A model generated the notes under the pieces. The model searched no databases. It had not been told where the DNA came from and saw nothing but the letters and a program-made list of their open reading frames with translations. Both the position numbers and the translations under genes were made by a program. Of a stretch of DNA of 64,000 nt, positions 46,467-58,442 are shown piece by piece (positions within the stretch are counted from its first letter, which is position 1; every line of letters begins with the position of its first letter). The DNA is from Bradyrhizobium zhengyangense (GTDB lineage: Bacteria > Pseudomonadota > Alphaproteobacteria > Rhizobiales > Xanthobacteraceae), in assembly GCF_022012435.1 (NCBI RefSeq), contig NZ_JAKLUA010000022.1, positions 33,200 to 97,199 on the forward strand, given 5' to 3'.

Positions 46467-46928
46467 TTAAGCTGCTTTCTTCTGCTCGATCTGCGATGCC
46501 GCAGGAGGGCCGCCCGCGATCGGAATCCGGCGCGGCTTCATGGCCTCGGGAACTTCCCGGACGAGGTCGATGATCAGGAGACCGTCCTGGAAGGAGGCCT
46601 GCCTCACCTGGACATAGTCGGCAAGGTTGAACACGCGCCGGAATGGCCTGGCGGCGATGCCCTGATACAGGTATTCGCGCGCAGCGGTCTCGGGCTTCTT
46701 GCCCTCGATGGTAAGCGCGTTCTGCTCGGCCGTCACGTTGATATCGCCGGGACTGAAACCTGCCACAGCCAGGCTGATCCGGTAGTGATCTTCACCAGAA
46801 CGTTCGATGTTGTAGGGGGGATAGTTATCCTCGGTCGCCTGGCGTAGCGTGCTATCGACGAGGTCGGCCAGGTGATCGAAGCCGATGGTGGAGCGCCACA
46901 GGGGCGCGAAGTCAAAACTGGTCCTCAT
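46467..46928 (-). CDS. Small heat-shock protein, Hsp20 family (IbpA-like, class A)
   Basis: A 153-aa Hsp20 of the IbpA/HspA-type: MRTSFDFAPLWRSTIGFDHL, NYPPYNIERSGEDHYRISLAVAGF, LTIEGKK and YLYQGIAARPFRRVFNLADYV are hallmarks of this class, different from its class-C-like neighbour. Bradyrhizobium species keep both classes, which form separate oligomers (established). ATG 46928 has GGAGGA nine bases upstream, which lies within the ROSE-type hairpin, so translation should be opened by heat. A 37-residue extension is rejected because it would be the leader RNA. Confidence 0.94.
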   Translation of the reverse strand: MRTSFDFAPLWRSTIGFDHLADLVDSTLRQATEDNYPPYNIERSGEDHYRISLAVAGFSPGDINVTAEQNALTIEGKKPETAAREYLYQGIAARPFRRVFNLADYVQVRQASFQDGLLIIDLVREVPEAMKPRRIPIAGGPPAASQIEQKKAA

Positions 46929-47055
46929 AACCAAGTCCTCCAAAGAGCAAGATGGATACGAAGGAGCGCAGGACAGGGTATCAGACGGGTCCGACGACCG
47001 GTCCGGCGCCCGCGCCGGGCCCGATCTGGCGCCCGGCACACCGCTCTCGCGGCGA
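46929..47055 (-). promoter_or_regulatory. ROSE-type RNA thermometer in the hsp leader
   Basis: The leader contains several GC-rich inverted repeats (about 46985-47050) and ends in TTGCTCTTTGGAGGA (46950-46936 on the minus strand), in which TTGCTC can pair imperfectly with the Shine-Dalgarno GGAGGA. This 3' hairpin closely follows the ROSE consensus known from Bradyrhizobium heat-shock genes. It would mask the ribosome site of the first Hsp20 gene at normal temperature and melt on heating. Confidence 0.75.
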
Positions 47056-47062
47056 AAAACGA

Positions 47063-47088
47063 ATTATAAGAACGGCTGCTGATTTCAA
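47063..47088 (-). promoter_or_regulatory. Promoter of the hsp20 operon
   Basis: TTGAAA (47088-47083) and TATAAT (47068-47063) on the minus strand, only 14 bp apart. The -10 is perfect but the spacing is short for sigma-70; the CTTGAAA could instead serve an RpoH-type promoter. A start near 47056 would give a leader of about 128 nt containing the ROSE-type element. Confidence 0.45.
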
Positions 47089-47147
47089 GAGGGCGGCTCG
47101 AAAAATTTTTCGAACCGCGGCCGATAAGAGGCCGACCGGTTCCAGCC

Positions 47148-48632
47148 CTACGCCCTGGGCCACCCACGCAACGCAACCTGCGGCCAGAATTTGGCCCAGG
47201 GCTGCGCCTGCTCGAAGGCTGCGGCGATACGGAAGATCGTGGCCTCGTCGAGCCAGGGCGCAATGATCTGAAGCCCGATCGGCATGCCGTCGCGATCGAA
47301 GCCGCAGGGCAGCGTCGCCGCAGGAAGACCGGCGAGATTGATCGGCCAAGTGAAGGGCGACCAGCCGAGATGCGGATCGACCTCCTTGCCATCGACACTC
47401 TCGACGCCGATCTGCCCGGCCTCGAAGGCGGTTACCGCGACCGTCGGCGTCACCAGCACATCGACGCGCTCGAACAGTTTGACGAACGCATTGCGCGCCT
47501 GGCCGCGGCGGTAACTCGCTTCGATATAATCCGTACCGCTGTAGCGGCGACCAGCGCTGACGACATTGCGATAGTCCGCCTCCGAGCCGGCGAGATCGGC
47601 GGCCGTCTTGGTCGCGACCGCGGCGGCCTGCTCCGTGAACGCGATCGGCTTCAACGTATGCTCGAGGATATCAGGGTCGAGACCTGGCCCATCCATGGTG
47701 ACCTGCGCGCCGCAGGAATCGAGAATCGCGAGTGCCTTGCCAAAGGCCGCGCAGACATCAGGGCTGACGGCGGCGTAACCGAGATCGGCGCTGGCGCCGA
47801 TACGAATGCCATCCAGGCGCCCGGGATTAGTGTCGAACCGGCGCGCGGACACGGGAAGGCTTGCGGCGTCACGGAGATCGTAGCCAGCGATGATCTCCAA
47901 TGTCAGCGCGGCATCCGCAACGGTGCGCGTGATCGGCCCGGTATGGGCGAGTGAGGCCCAGGACGGCGGCGAGAAGCCGGGCGAGCGCGGCACGAGGCCG
48001 AAGGTCGGCTTCAACCCGAACACGCCGCAGAAGGACGATGGCACGCGGATCGAGCCGACGCCGTCGGTGCCGATCGCAATCGGACCGCAGCCGGCGGCCA
48101 CACCGGCCGCCGCGCCGCCGCTCGATCCACCGCTGGTGCGACGGGGATTCCAGGGATTGCGCGTGATCCCGGTCACGGGGCTATCGGCCGTCAGCTTGTA
48201 GCCGGATTCGCAGGTCGTGGTCTTGCAGGTGATAATCGCGCCTGACGCTTTCAGCGCGGACACCACCGCGGCATCGGCCTCGGGCACAAAGCTCTTGTTC
48301 ATCGGCGAGCCGGCATAGGCCGGCACGCCCGCAACAAAGACGAGGTCCTTGATCGTGACGGGCACACCCGCGAGCGGTCCCTTGGCCTCGCCCGCCCGCA
48401 TCTCCTTTGTGACGCGGTCAGCATCCGCCCTCGCCTGCTCATACATCGGCGTGACCAACGCATTGCAGGTCTCGTTCGTTGCCTCCAGCGCGGCGATGGT
48501 GTCGTCGACCACATCGCGCGGGGTGAACGCCTTGCGCCGGTAGCCGGCCATGATCTCGGTTGCAGAAAGCGCGCCAAGGCCACTCGGCGCCGGCGGGACG
48601 GCCGCTCGGCCGGAACCATCAGTCATCATCAA
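47148..48632 (-). CDS. Amidase (amidase-signature family)
   Basis: A 494-aa amidase hydrolysing a carboxylic amide to acid plus ammonia or amine. The Ser-cisSer-Lys triad is visible: Lys95 (VTIKDL), Ser170 (SGGSSGGAAAG) and Ser194 (GVGSIRVPSSFCG), with the same spacing (75 and 24) as in GatA-type enzymes. There is no signal peptide. It is the last gene of the run starting with the ABC importer and molybdenum hydroxylase, 10 bp after the CoxM-like gene, so its substrate is likely the imported or hydroxylated compound (inference). The rest of GatCAB is absent, so it is not the tRNA amidotransferase. Confidence 0.9.
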   Translation of the reverse strand: MMMTDGSGRAAVPPAPSGLGALSATEIMAGYRRKAFTPRDVVDDTIAALEATNETCNALVTPMYEQARADADRVTKEMRAGEAKGPLAGVPVTIKDLVFVAGVPAYAGSPMNKSFVPEADAAVVSALKASGAIITCKTTTCESGYKLTADSPVTGITRNPWNPRRTSGGSSGGAAAGVAAGCGPIAIGTDGVGSIRVPSSFCGVFGLKPTFGLVPRSPGFSPPSWASLAHTGPITRTVADAALTLEIIAGYDLRDAASLPVSARRFDTNPGRLDGIRIGASADLGYAAVSPDVCAAFGKALAILDSCGAQVTMDGPGLDPDILEHTLKPIAFTEQAAAVATKTAADLAGSEADYRNVVSAGRRYSGTDYIEASYRRGQARNAFVKLFERVDVLVTPTVAVTAFEAGQIGVESVDGKEVDPHLGWSPFTWPINLAGLPAATLPCGFDRDGMPIGLQIIAPWLDEATIFRIAAAFEQAQPWAKFWPQVALRGWPRA

Positions 48633-48642
48633 CCCTAACGAG

Positions 48643-49440
48643 CTAGCTGAGCGCCGCGTCGACGGCGCGCTTGGCCATCACCGTGACGAGATGCGCACGG
48701 TAATCGGCTTCGGCGTGGATATCGGAGGTGAGGCCATCATTGTCGATCTTGATCGCCGCGATGGCGGACGGCTCGAAGTTCTCCGACAGCGCCGCCTCCA
48801 TCGGCGGAACGCGGAACACGCCGGGACCCGCGCCGGTTACGGCGACGCGGACAGCATCGGCGAATTTCGCGACGAACATGCCGACCAGCGCATAACGCGA
48901 CGCCGGCGCCTTGAACTTTGCGTAACCCGCTTTCAGCGGGACGGGGAAACGGATCGCGGTGATGATCTCGCCCGGCTCTAGCGCAGTCTCGAACAGGCCG
49001 AGGAAGAACTTGTCGGCCGCGATCTCCCGCGTGCTGGTGATGACAGTGGCGCCGAGACCGAGCACACCGGCCGGATAATCCGCCGCGGGATCGTTGTTGG
49101 CGACGGAGCCGCCGATGGTGCCGCGGCTGCGCACGGCGGGGTCGCCGATCATCGAAGCTAGCGCAGCCAGCCCAGGGATTTTCGTTTGCACGAGCTTCGA
49201 GGCGGCCACCACGGCATGCGGCGTCATCGCGCCGATGGTGATGGTGGCACCGTCGTCGGTGATGCCCTTCAGGGAGCCGAGTTTGGAGAGATCAACCAGC
49301 GCAGGCGGGCTCGCCAACCGCTGCTTCAATGTCGGGATCAGCGTCATGCCGCCGGCGACGAGCTTGCTGTCCTCGATCGTGGTCAGAAGCTTGGCCGCGT
49401 CGGGAATCTGGTCGGGCTGGTGATAGGCAAATGGTTTCAT
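48643..49440 (-). CDS. Molybdenum hydroxylase FAD subunit (CoxM family)
   Basis: A 265-aa FAD-binding subunit of the xanthine oxidase family. Typical are KPFAYHQPDQIPDAAKLL at the start, SKLVAGGMTLIPTLKQRLASP (first FAD loop) and GDPAVRSRGTIGGSVANNDPAADYPAG (second FAD loop). It accepts electrons from the 2Fe-2S subunit. Encoded 14 bp after the large subunit. Gene order S-L-M differs from the M-S-L order of the CO dehydrogenase operon. Confidence 0.92.
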   Translation of the reverse strand: MKPFAYHQPDQIPDAAKLLTTIEDSKLVAGGMTLIPTLKQRLASPPALVDLSKLGSLKGITDDGATITIGAMTPHAVVAASKLVQTKIPGLAALASMIGDPAVRSRGTIGGSVANNDPAADYPAGVLGLGATVITSTREIAADKFFLGLFETALEPGEIITAIRFPVPLKAGYAKFKAPASRYALVGMFVAKFADAVRVAVTGAGPGVFRVPPMEAALSENFEPSAIAAIKIDNDGLTSDIHAEADYRAHLVTVMAKRAVDAALS

Positions 49441-49454
49441 CGTTGTTGTCCTCC

Positions 49455-51842
<2,388 letters not shown>

Positions 51843-51844
51843 GG

Positions 51845-52336
51845 TCAGTCTCCCTTGGCGGCGTTCATGGCGGCAGCCCCGGCCAATACCGAGACGACGA
51901 TGTTCTGGTAGCCGGTGCAGCGGCAGATATTGCCTTCGAGGCCGTGACGGACATCGGCTTCAGTCAGGTCCGGCTTCTCCGCCGCGAGCGCCACCGCGGT
52001 CATCAGCATGCCGGGCGTGCAGAAGCCGCATTGCAGGCCATGATGCTCGCGAAACGCCTCCTGCATCGGATGCATCAGGTTCGAACCGGGCGCGCCTTGC
52101 AGGCCTTCGATGGTGAGCAGCGTCGCGCCGTCGAGTGCGGGAGCGAGCAGCGTGCAGCTCTTCACGGGAAGACCATCCAGATGCACCACGCAGGCGCCGC
52201 ACTGGCTGGTATCGCATCCGATATGGGTGCCGGTGAGGTGAAGCTGTTCGCGCAGCAGTTCGGCGACGAGCGATGCCGGCTCGACATCCACGGTGGTGGG
52301 CCGGCCGTTGAGTGTGAAGGATATCTGCACGGTCAT
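51845..52336 (-). CDS. Molybdenum hydroxylase 2Fe-2S subunit (CoxS family)
   Basis: A 163-aa iron-sulfur subunit: plant-type ferredoxin domain with GCDTSQCGACVVHLDG then VKSC (four Cys), and the helical domain with GFCTPGMLM and CRCTGYQNIV (four Cys). All eight cluster ligands are intact. It relays electrons from the Mo centre to the FAD subunit. It starts 22 bp after the ABC ATPase stop and continues directly into the large subunit gene, so the enzyme is expressed with the importer. Confidence 0.94.
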   Translation of the reverse strand: MTVQISFTLNGRPTTVDVEPASLVAELLREQLHLTGTHIGCDTSQCGACVVHLDGLPVKSCTLLAPALDGATLLTIEGLQGAPGSNLMHPMQEAFREHHGLQCGFCTPGMLMTAVALAAEKPDLTEADVRHGLEGNICRCTGYQNIVVSVLAGAAAMNAAKGD

Positions 52337-52357
52337 ACTCCTGTGCGCGACGGGGCT

Positions 52358-53458
<1,101 letters not shown>

Positions 53459-53485
53459 TCCAGTCAACCCTTGCTCAACCCTTGC

Positions 53486-54391
53486 TCAACCCTTGGCCTG
53501 GCTGCCGCGCTTCTTCTGAATCAGCACGATGGTGCCGAGGCTTGCGCCGATGACGACGAAGGAGACGACGGTAGTCACCGTGCCCAGCGCGTAGAGAGAG
53601 GGCGAGGTGACGTTCAGCGTCATGCTCCAGATCTCCAGCGGCAGCGTGTTCAGCGAGCCCGCCGTCTGGAGGCTGCGTGCGAATTCGTCGTAGGAGAGCG
53701 TGAATCCGAACAGCGCGACCGCGACGAGACCGGGTGCCAGTACCGGGATCATCACCAGCCAGATCGACTGCCAGCGGCTGGCACCCAGATCATAGGCCGC
53801 CTCCTCCCAGACGTGGTTGAAACGCGACATCACCGCGAACATCACGAGCACACCGAACGGCAGCGTCCAGGACAGCTGCGCGCCGAGCGCCGAGGTGTAC
53901 CAACTCGCATTGAGCCCGAGTGCCTGGAACAGCAGGCCCGTGCCGAGGCCGAGCACGAGGCCGGGGGCGACCAGGCTGCCGATCATCATGTAGAAGACGA
54001 CGGTGTCACCGCGGAAGCGCTTGCGGAAGCCGAGGCCGGCCAGGAACGAGACCACGACGGTGATGATGGTGACGATGACAGCCAGCTTGATCGAGCGGTC
54101 GAACGAGCCTTTGACGTCGCCGGTCCGCACCTGGGTGAAGAGATCGACGAACCAATGCAGCGATTGTCCCTTCATCGGGAACACGAGGCCACCGCGGATG
54201 TCCTGGAACGACAGGATGTAGATGCAGAACATCGGACCGTAGAGCGCGATCACGTAGGCCGCGAACAGCGTTGCCAGCACGTAGAACGTCCAGGGACGGC
54301 TACCTTTGCTTGGCGCGATCGCCTTGGTCGATGCAGGCGCCCCCATCTTGGAGGTTTCGGTTTTGGGCATGTCAGCGAGCACCGCGCTCAT
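53486..54391 (-). CDS. ABC importer permease (PotC type)
   Basis: A 301-aa inner-membrane permease with a charged cytosolic N terminus (MSAVLADMPKTETSKMGAPA) and six predicted helices. The EAA loop is EEAAYDLGASRWQSIWLVMIPVLAPGL. Its ATG overlaps the stop of the partner permease (ATGA at 54388-54391). A longer frame reading back into that gene exists but is a shadow. It forms the transport channel with the PotB-type protein. Confidence 0.92.
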   Translation of the reverse strand: MSAVLADMPKTETSKMGAPASTKAIAPSKGSRPWTFYVLATLFAAYVIALYGPMFCIYILSFQDIRGGLVFPMKGQSLHWFVDLFTQVRTGDVKGSFDRSIKLAVIVTIITVVVSFLAGLGFRKRFRGDTVVFYMMIGSLVAPGLVLGLGTGLLFQALGLNASWYTSALGAQLSWTLPFGVLVMFAVMSRFNHVWEEAAYDLGASRWQSIWLVMIPVLAPGLVAVALFGFTLSYDEFARSLQTAGSLNTLPLEIWSMTLNVTSPSLYALGTVTTVVSFVVIGASLGTIVLIQKKRGSQAKG

Positions 54392-55278
54392 TGCGTGATC
54401 TCCTGCCTGATATCGACGGTGCGCAGGATCAGCGAGACGATTGCGACCAGCACCAGCGTCAGCAGCACGGCGCTGGCCGCCGCGGTCGGATATTGCAGCA
54501 CACCGACGTCCTCGTAGAAGGCGCTCACCACCGAGGCCGAGCCGCCGCCGGACATCACCTTGACCACGAAGAAGTCGCCCATCACGATCGAGACCACGAA
54601 GATGGTGCCGAGCGCGATGCCGCTCTTGGACATCGGCACCACGATCAGGCGCATGATGTCGAAACGGCTGGCACCGGCATCGATCGCGGCCTCGATCAAC
54701 TTCTTGTCGATCCGCGCCATGGAATTGAAGATCGGCACGATCATGAAGATCGTGAGCTGGTGGACATAGGCGATGACCACGGCGAGGTCGGAGAACAGCA
54801 GAATTTCCAGCGGCTGATGGATCACGCCCATGGCGAGCAGCGCCTGGTTGATCAGGCCTTCCTTGCCCAGCAGCGGGATCCAGGAAATCATTCTGATGAT
54901 GTTCGAGGTCCAGAACGGCACGGTGCACAGCAGGAACAGGCCGATCGCCAGCAGCTGGTTGCGGACGTGAAACACCAGGAAATAGGCGACGAAGAAGCCG
55001 ATGATCAGCGTGAAGATCCAAGTCAGCACGGTGAACTTGATGGTCGCCAGATACAGCTTCAGCGTCAGCGCCGAATGCAGCACCTCGATATAACTTGCCG
55101 GCGTGAAGCCGGGCGTCAACCCGCCAAAACCATCGGTGGCAAAGAAGCTCGCGGTCAGCACGACCAGGATCGGCGCCACGAAGAATGGCACGAGCACCAG
55201 AACCAGCGGCGAGACGTAAAGCCAGCCGGCGAGATTGGAGCGCGAGGAACCTAATTGTGGACTTGGACTGGGCTGCAT
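54388..55278 (-). CDS. ABC importer permease (PotB type)
   Basis: A 296-aa permease with six predicted helices (first at about residues 18-40, LAGWLYVSPLVLVLVPFFVA) and the EAA loop EAAIDAGASRFDIMRLIVVPMSKSG. It starts 83 bp after the binding-protein gene. With the PotC-type protein and ATPase it makes a spermidine/putrescine/thiamine-class importer; these also carry opines, aromatic compounds or phosphonates, so polyamine transport cannot be assumed. Confidence 0.92.
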   Translation of the reverse strand: MQPSPSPQLGSSRSNLAGWLYVSPLVLVLVPFFVAPILVVLTASFFATDGFGGLTPGFTPASYIEVLHSALTLKLYLATIKFTVLTWIFTLIIGFFVAYFLVFHVRNQLLAIGLFLLCTVPFWTSNIIRMISWIPLLGKEGLINQALLAMGVIHQPLEILLFSDLAVVIAYVHQLTIFMIVPIFNSMARIDKKLIEAAIDAGASRFDIMRLIVVPMSKSGIALGTIFVVSIVMGDFFVVKVMSGGGSASVVSAFYEDVGVLQYPTAAASAVLLTLVLVAIVSLILRTVDIRQEITQ

Positions 55279-55361
55279 ATCAGCGATGGCCTCGAAGTCG
55301 GTCTTATCGGCACCGGCGCGTGACGGCGCCGGCGCCTCTTGACGTCAGGGAAAAGCAGGTT

Positions 55362-56711
55362 TTAGGCCACCTTGAAGTCGTTCCAGCGCTTGTTCATGTA
55401 GGCGGCCTCATCCATCAGCGTGTTCCAGCACGAGATGTTCTTGACGCGGTCGAGGAACGAGCCGCCGTCACGCTTGGTGCCGGCCTTCTCCATCGGCACG
55501 CCGTAGGGATCATTGACCACCTCCGGCGCGGGCTGGCCCTCGTACCAGAACGCCCATTCGGCCGGGGTGAGGAATTTCTTCGCGGTCGACGGCACCGGGC
55601 TGTAATAGCCGTAGCGCGCGACAAAGCCGCCCTGCCAGCCGGAAAGGTACCAGTTGAGATATTCGTAGGCAGCGTCGAGCTTCTTGCCGGAGAGGTGCTT
55701 CATCAGGCCCATGCCGTTGCACCAGCCGCGATAGCCTTCCTTGCCGTTCTTGACATTGACGGGCGCGTAGACGCAGGGGATCTCCTTGACGCGCACCGCG
55801 GCGACCGCCGGCGACCACATCGACTGGATCACAACTTCGCCTGCGGCCATCAGCTGCACCGACTGGTCGAAGGTGGTCCAGGTCGCGCGGAACTGGCCTT
55901 CCTTCTTCAGCTCGATCAGCTTGTTGCAGGTGAAGTCGATCTCCTCCTTGGTCATGTTGCCCTTGTTGCCGTACTTGATCAGTCCGGCACTCTCGAAGCA
56001 GAGCGCCGCGTCCATGATGCCGATCGCGGGCACGTCGAGGATCGCGGCCTTGCCCTTGAACTTGGGATCGATCAGGTCCTTCCACTCGGTCACTTCATGG
56101 CCGACGAGATCGGGCCGATAGCCGATGGAATCGGCGTTGTAGACCTGCGGCAGGAAGGTCGCCCATTCGGTGACGCCGTCGTTCAGATCGGTCGCATCAG
56201 GCTTGGCGATGTACATGGCCTCATAGGGCGAGATGCCCTGGCGCGGAATCTTGTGGCCGTCGATCTCGCCCTTGGTGAAGATCGGCAGGATATTGTCGAA
56301 CTCCTTGATCTTCTTGACCTCGATGCCCTGGATCACGGAGCGCTTGGCAGCGAGCTTGGCCTGCCAGCCCTCCAGGTCGGCGATGTCGACCGTATTAGGC
56401 TGGCTTATGAAGCGGTTGATGGCGGCCGAGGTGTCGAGGTTCTGCATCGTCACCTTGAAGCCGAGATCCTTGGCGGCCTGGTCGCCGATCGCCTTCACCA
56501 CCGAATAGGACACGCCGACATGGCGGAGCTCGATGTCCTTGATCTCCTGCGCCCAGATGGTCGGGAATCCGCGGATCGCATCCGACCCTGCGGCCGCGCC
56601 CGCGACGGCGGCCGCACCCTTTAACAGCGTGCGCCGGCTCAGCTTTTTCACAGGCTTCGCCGCCGTTCCCGCCGGATCGGAAGTGAATGTCCCCTTCGTC
56701 TCATCAGACAT
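55362..56711 (-). CDS. Periplasmic solute-binding protein with Tat signal
   Basis: A 449-aa extracellular binding protein of the PotD/type 1 class. A long N-terminal region carries the Tat motif KKLSRRTLLKGAAAVAGAAAG (about residues 23-43) and a cleavage region near WAQ-E. The mature part has NTVDIADLEGW, GKAAILDVPAIGIMDAAL and MDEAAYMNKRWNDFKV. It captures the substrate for the downstream permeases. It is the first gene of the ABC/molybdenum-hydroxylase/amidase run; the 230-bp gap upstream (56712-56941) should hold its promoter, though none is clear. Confidence 0.9.
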   Translation of the reverse strand: MSDETKGTFTSDPAGTAAKPVKKLSRRTLLKGAAAVAGAAAGSDAIRGFPTIWAQEIKDIELRHVGVSYSVVKAIGDQAAKDLGFKVTMQNLDTSAAINRFISQPNTVDIADLEGWQAKLAAKRSVIQGIEVKKIKEFDNILPIFTKGEIDGHKIPRQGISPYEAMYIAKPDATDLNDGVTEWATFLPQVYNADSIGYRPDLVGHEVTEWKDLIDPKFKGKAAILDVPAIGIMDAALCFESAGLIKYGNKGNMTKEEIDFTCNKLIELKKEGQFRATWTTFDQSVQLMAAGEVVIQSMWSPAVAAVRVKEIPCVYAPVNVKNGKEGYRGWCNGMGLMKHLSGKKLDAAYEYLNWYLSGWQGGFVARYGYYSPVPSTAKKFLTPAEWAFWYEGQPAPEVVNDPYGVPMEKAGTKRDGGSFLDRVKNISCWNTLMDEAAYMNKRWNDFKVA

Positions 56712-56941
56712 GGCAACCCTCGTTGGTTACGATGAACGCTCGCACCGATCGCCATTGATCGGCTGCGGATGTGATCCATACGTGCGAGGCTAGGGTCGGG
56801 ATTTTGCGAAGTAAAATTGGAAGTAAAAATTCGCCACATAAACGCGGCTAATGGTTCTGCCGGCTGCATTTGCTTTTGGCAGCGCGCATAAGAAGGCGTC
56901 AGGACGTGCATACAAGGCGATGGCTTCAAACATGCGACCAC

Positions 56942-58438
56942 ATGCACGCGCTCGTTGCGGCGATGATGGCGCTATTCATTGCTGTCACGCCGCGCGCGGC
57001 CGGCGCTGGCGATCTCTCCATCGCGCCGACGGATATGAAGGCGATCGGCACGGTCGATGCGCGCTTTCAATCCTACAACGTCGAGATGGTGGAAGTGACG
57101 GGCGGACGGTTCTGGAAACCCTATGCGCGAACGCGACGCGCCTTCGACGAACGAGATCGCTATAGCGAAAGAGCGCCGATCGATCTTGCCAATGCACGCC
57201 TGCGCAGGCTGGCAGCAGCATTATCGCCCGCTTATCTGCGCGTGAGCGGTACCTGGGCCAACACCACGTTCTTTGCCGATGCGCCGCGCAAACCGCCGCC
57301 GGGTTTCGACTCCGTGCTCAGCCGCGACCAATGGCGCGGCGTCATCGACTTCGCGCGCGCGGTCGATGCGGAGATCCTCACCTCCTTCGCGATCAGCTCC
57401 GGCAGCCGCGACGCCAATGGCCTGTGGAGGCCGGACCAGGCGCAGCACCTCATTGATGTCACGCGCGCGTTGGGTGGCCGCATCGCCGCTGCCGAATTCA
57501 TGAACGAGCCGACGCTTTCCGCCAGCAATGGCGCACCAGCAGGATACGATGCGAACGGCTATGGCCGCGACTTCGGGGTGTTTCGCGACTGGATGAGTCG
57601 CGCTGCGCCGGAAACTCTGATTGTCGGTCCCAGCTCGGCCGGCGATGTGGCGTCACCGTCCGGGTCGGGCATCACCACACGCGACCTGCTCGCCGCCTCC
57701 GGCCCCGGTCTCGACCGCTTCTCCTATCATCACTACAACGCAGTCTCGCCGCGCTGCGGCGGCCGCGATGATCCATCGCAAGTACTGTCCGAGAAATGGC
57801 TCGCCCGCACCGACGCGACGCTCGCAATCTACCGGGACTTGCGCGACGAATTCGAGCCCGGCAAACCGATCTGGCTGACGGAGACCGCGGACGCGGCCTG
57901 TGGCGGCAACCCCTGGGACAAGACGTTTCTCGACACGTTCCGCTATCTCGACCAGCTCGGACGCCTGTCTAGGGCCGGCGTGCAGGCGGTGATGCACAAC
58001 ACGCTCACCGCCAGCGACTACGGCCTGCTCGACGAGAAGACCTTCCGCCCTCGCCCGAATTACTGGGGCGCGCTGCTCTGGCACCGGCTGATGGGTACGA
58101 CAGTACTCGACGCGAGTGTAGCCGCCGCGTCCGGTTTCCACGTCTACGCCCATTGCCATCCGGCACTTCACGGCGCGGTCACGCTGCTCGCGATCAACAT
58201 CTCGCATGACGCCTCGCACTCGCTCGCTGTGCCGCTTCCCTCGAGTCGTTACACGCTCGGCTCGACCCGGCTACAGGCCCCGACAGTGCAATTGAACGGC
58301 CACACGCTCGCGCTCACGGCCAGCGGCAAGATGCCGAATCTCATCGATCGCCCGATGGCGGCTGGCTCGGTCCGTCTTGCGCCGGAAACCATCACGTTCC
58401 TCGTGATTCCCGCCGCCGCGAACGCCGCATGCTTCTGA
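56942..58438 (+). CDS. Exported GH79-like glycoside hydrolase
   Basis: A 498-aa secreted protein: signal peptide (residues 1-23, LVAAMMALFIAVTPRAAGAG), then a clan-A type barrel resembling heparanase and beta-glucuronidase (GH79): YLRVSGTWANTTFF, acid/base Glu189 in AAAEFMNEPTLSA, FSYHHYNAVSPRCGG, nucleophile Glu314 in IWLTETADAACGG, and a C-terminal beta-domain. Both catalytic Glu are in place. Substrate could be a glucuronic-acid-containing polysaccharide such as exopolysaccharide or plant material (inference). ATG 56942 is chosen for the signal peptide; the frame stays open to 56870. It is an orphan gene in its own unit, converging with the transporter. Confidence 0.75.
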   Translation: MHALVAAMMALFIAVTPRAAGAGDLSIAPTDMKAIGTVDARFQSYNVEMVEVTGGRFWKPYARTRRAFDERDRYSERAPIDLANARLRRLAAALSPAYLRVSGTWANTTFFADAPRKPPPGFDSVLSRDQWRGVIDFARAVDAEILTSFAISSGSRDANGLWRPDQAQHLIDVTRALGGRIAAAEFMNEPTLSASNGAPAGYDANGYGRDFGVFRDWMSRAAPETLIVGPSSAGDVASPSGSGITTRDLLAASGPGLDRFSYHHYNAVSPRCGGRDDPSQVLSEKWLARTDATLAIYRDLRDEFEPGKPIWLTETADAACGGNPWDKTFLDTFRYLDQLGRLSRAGVQAVMHNTLTASDYGLLDEKTFRPRPNYWGALLWHRLMGTTVLDASVAAASGFHVYAHCHPALHGAVTLLAINISHDASHSLAVPLPSSRYTLGSTRLQAPTVQLNGHTLALTASGKMPNLIDRPMAAGSVRLAPETITFLVIPAAANAACF

Positions 58439-58442
58439 CGGC

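Noticed and set aside
53466..53492. Tandem CCCTTGCTCAA units upstream of the PotA-type gene
   Set aside because: Only about two and a half short units in a gene gap; too little to call a regulatory site or repeat array.
53486..55021. 511-aa reading of the PotC-type permease including upstream sequence
   Set aside because: The extra N-terminal part is a shadow frame of the PotB-type gene; the start at 54391 gives a normal permease with an ATGA overlap.
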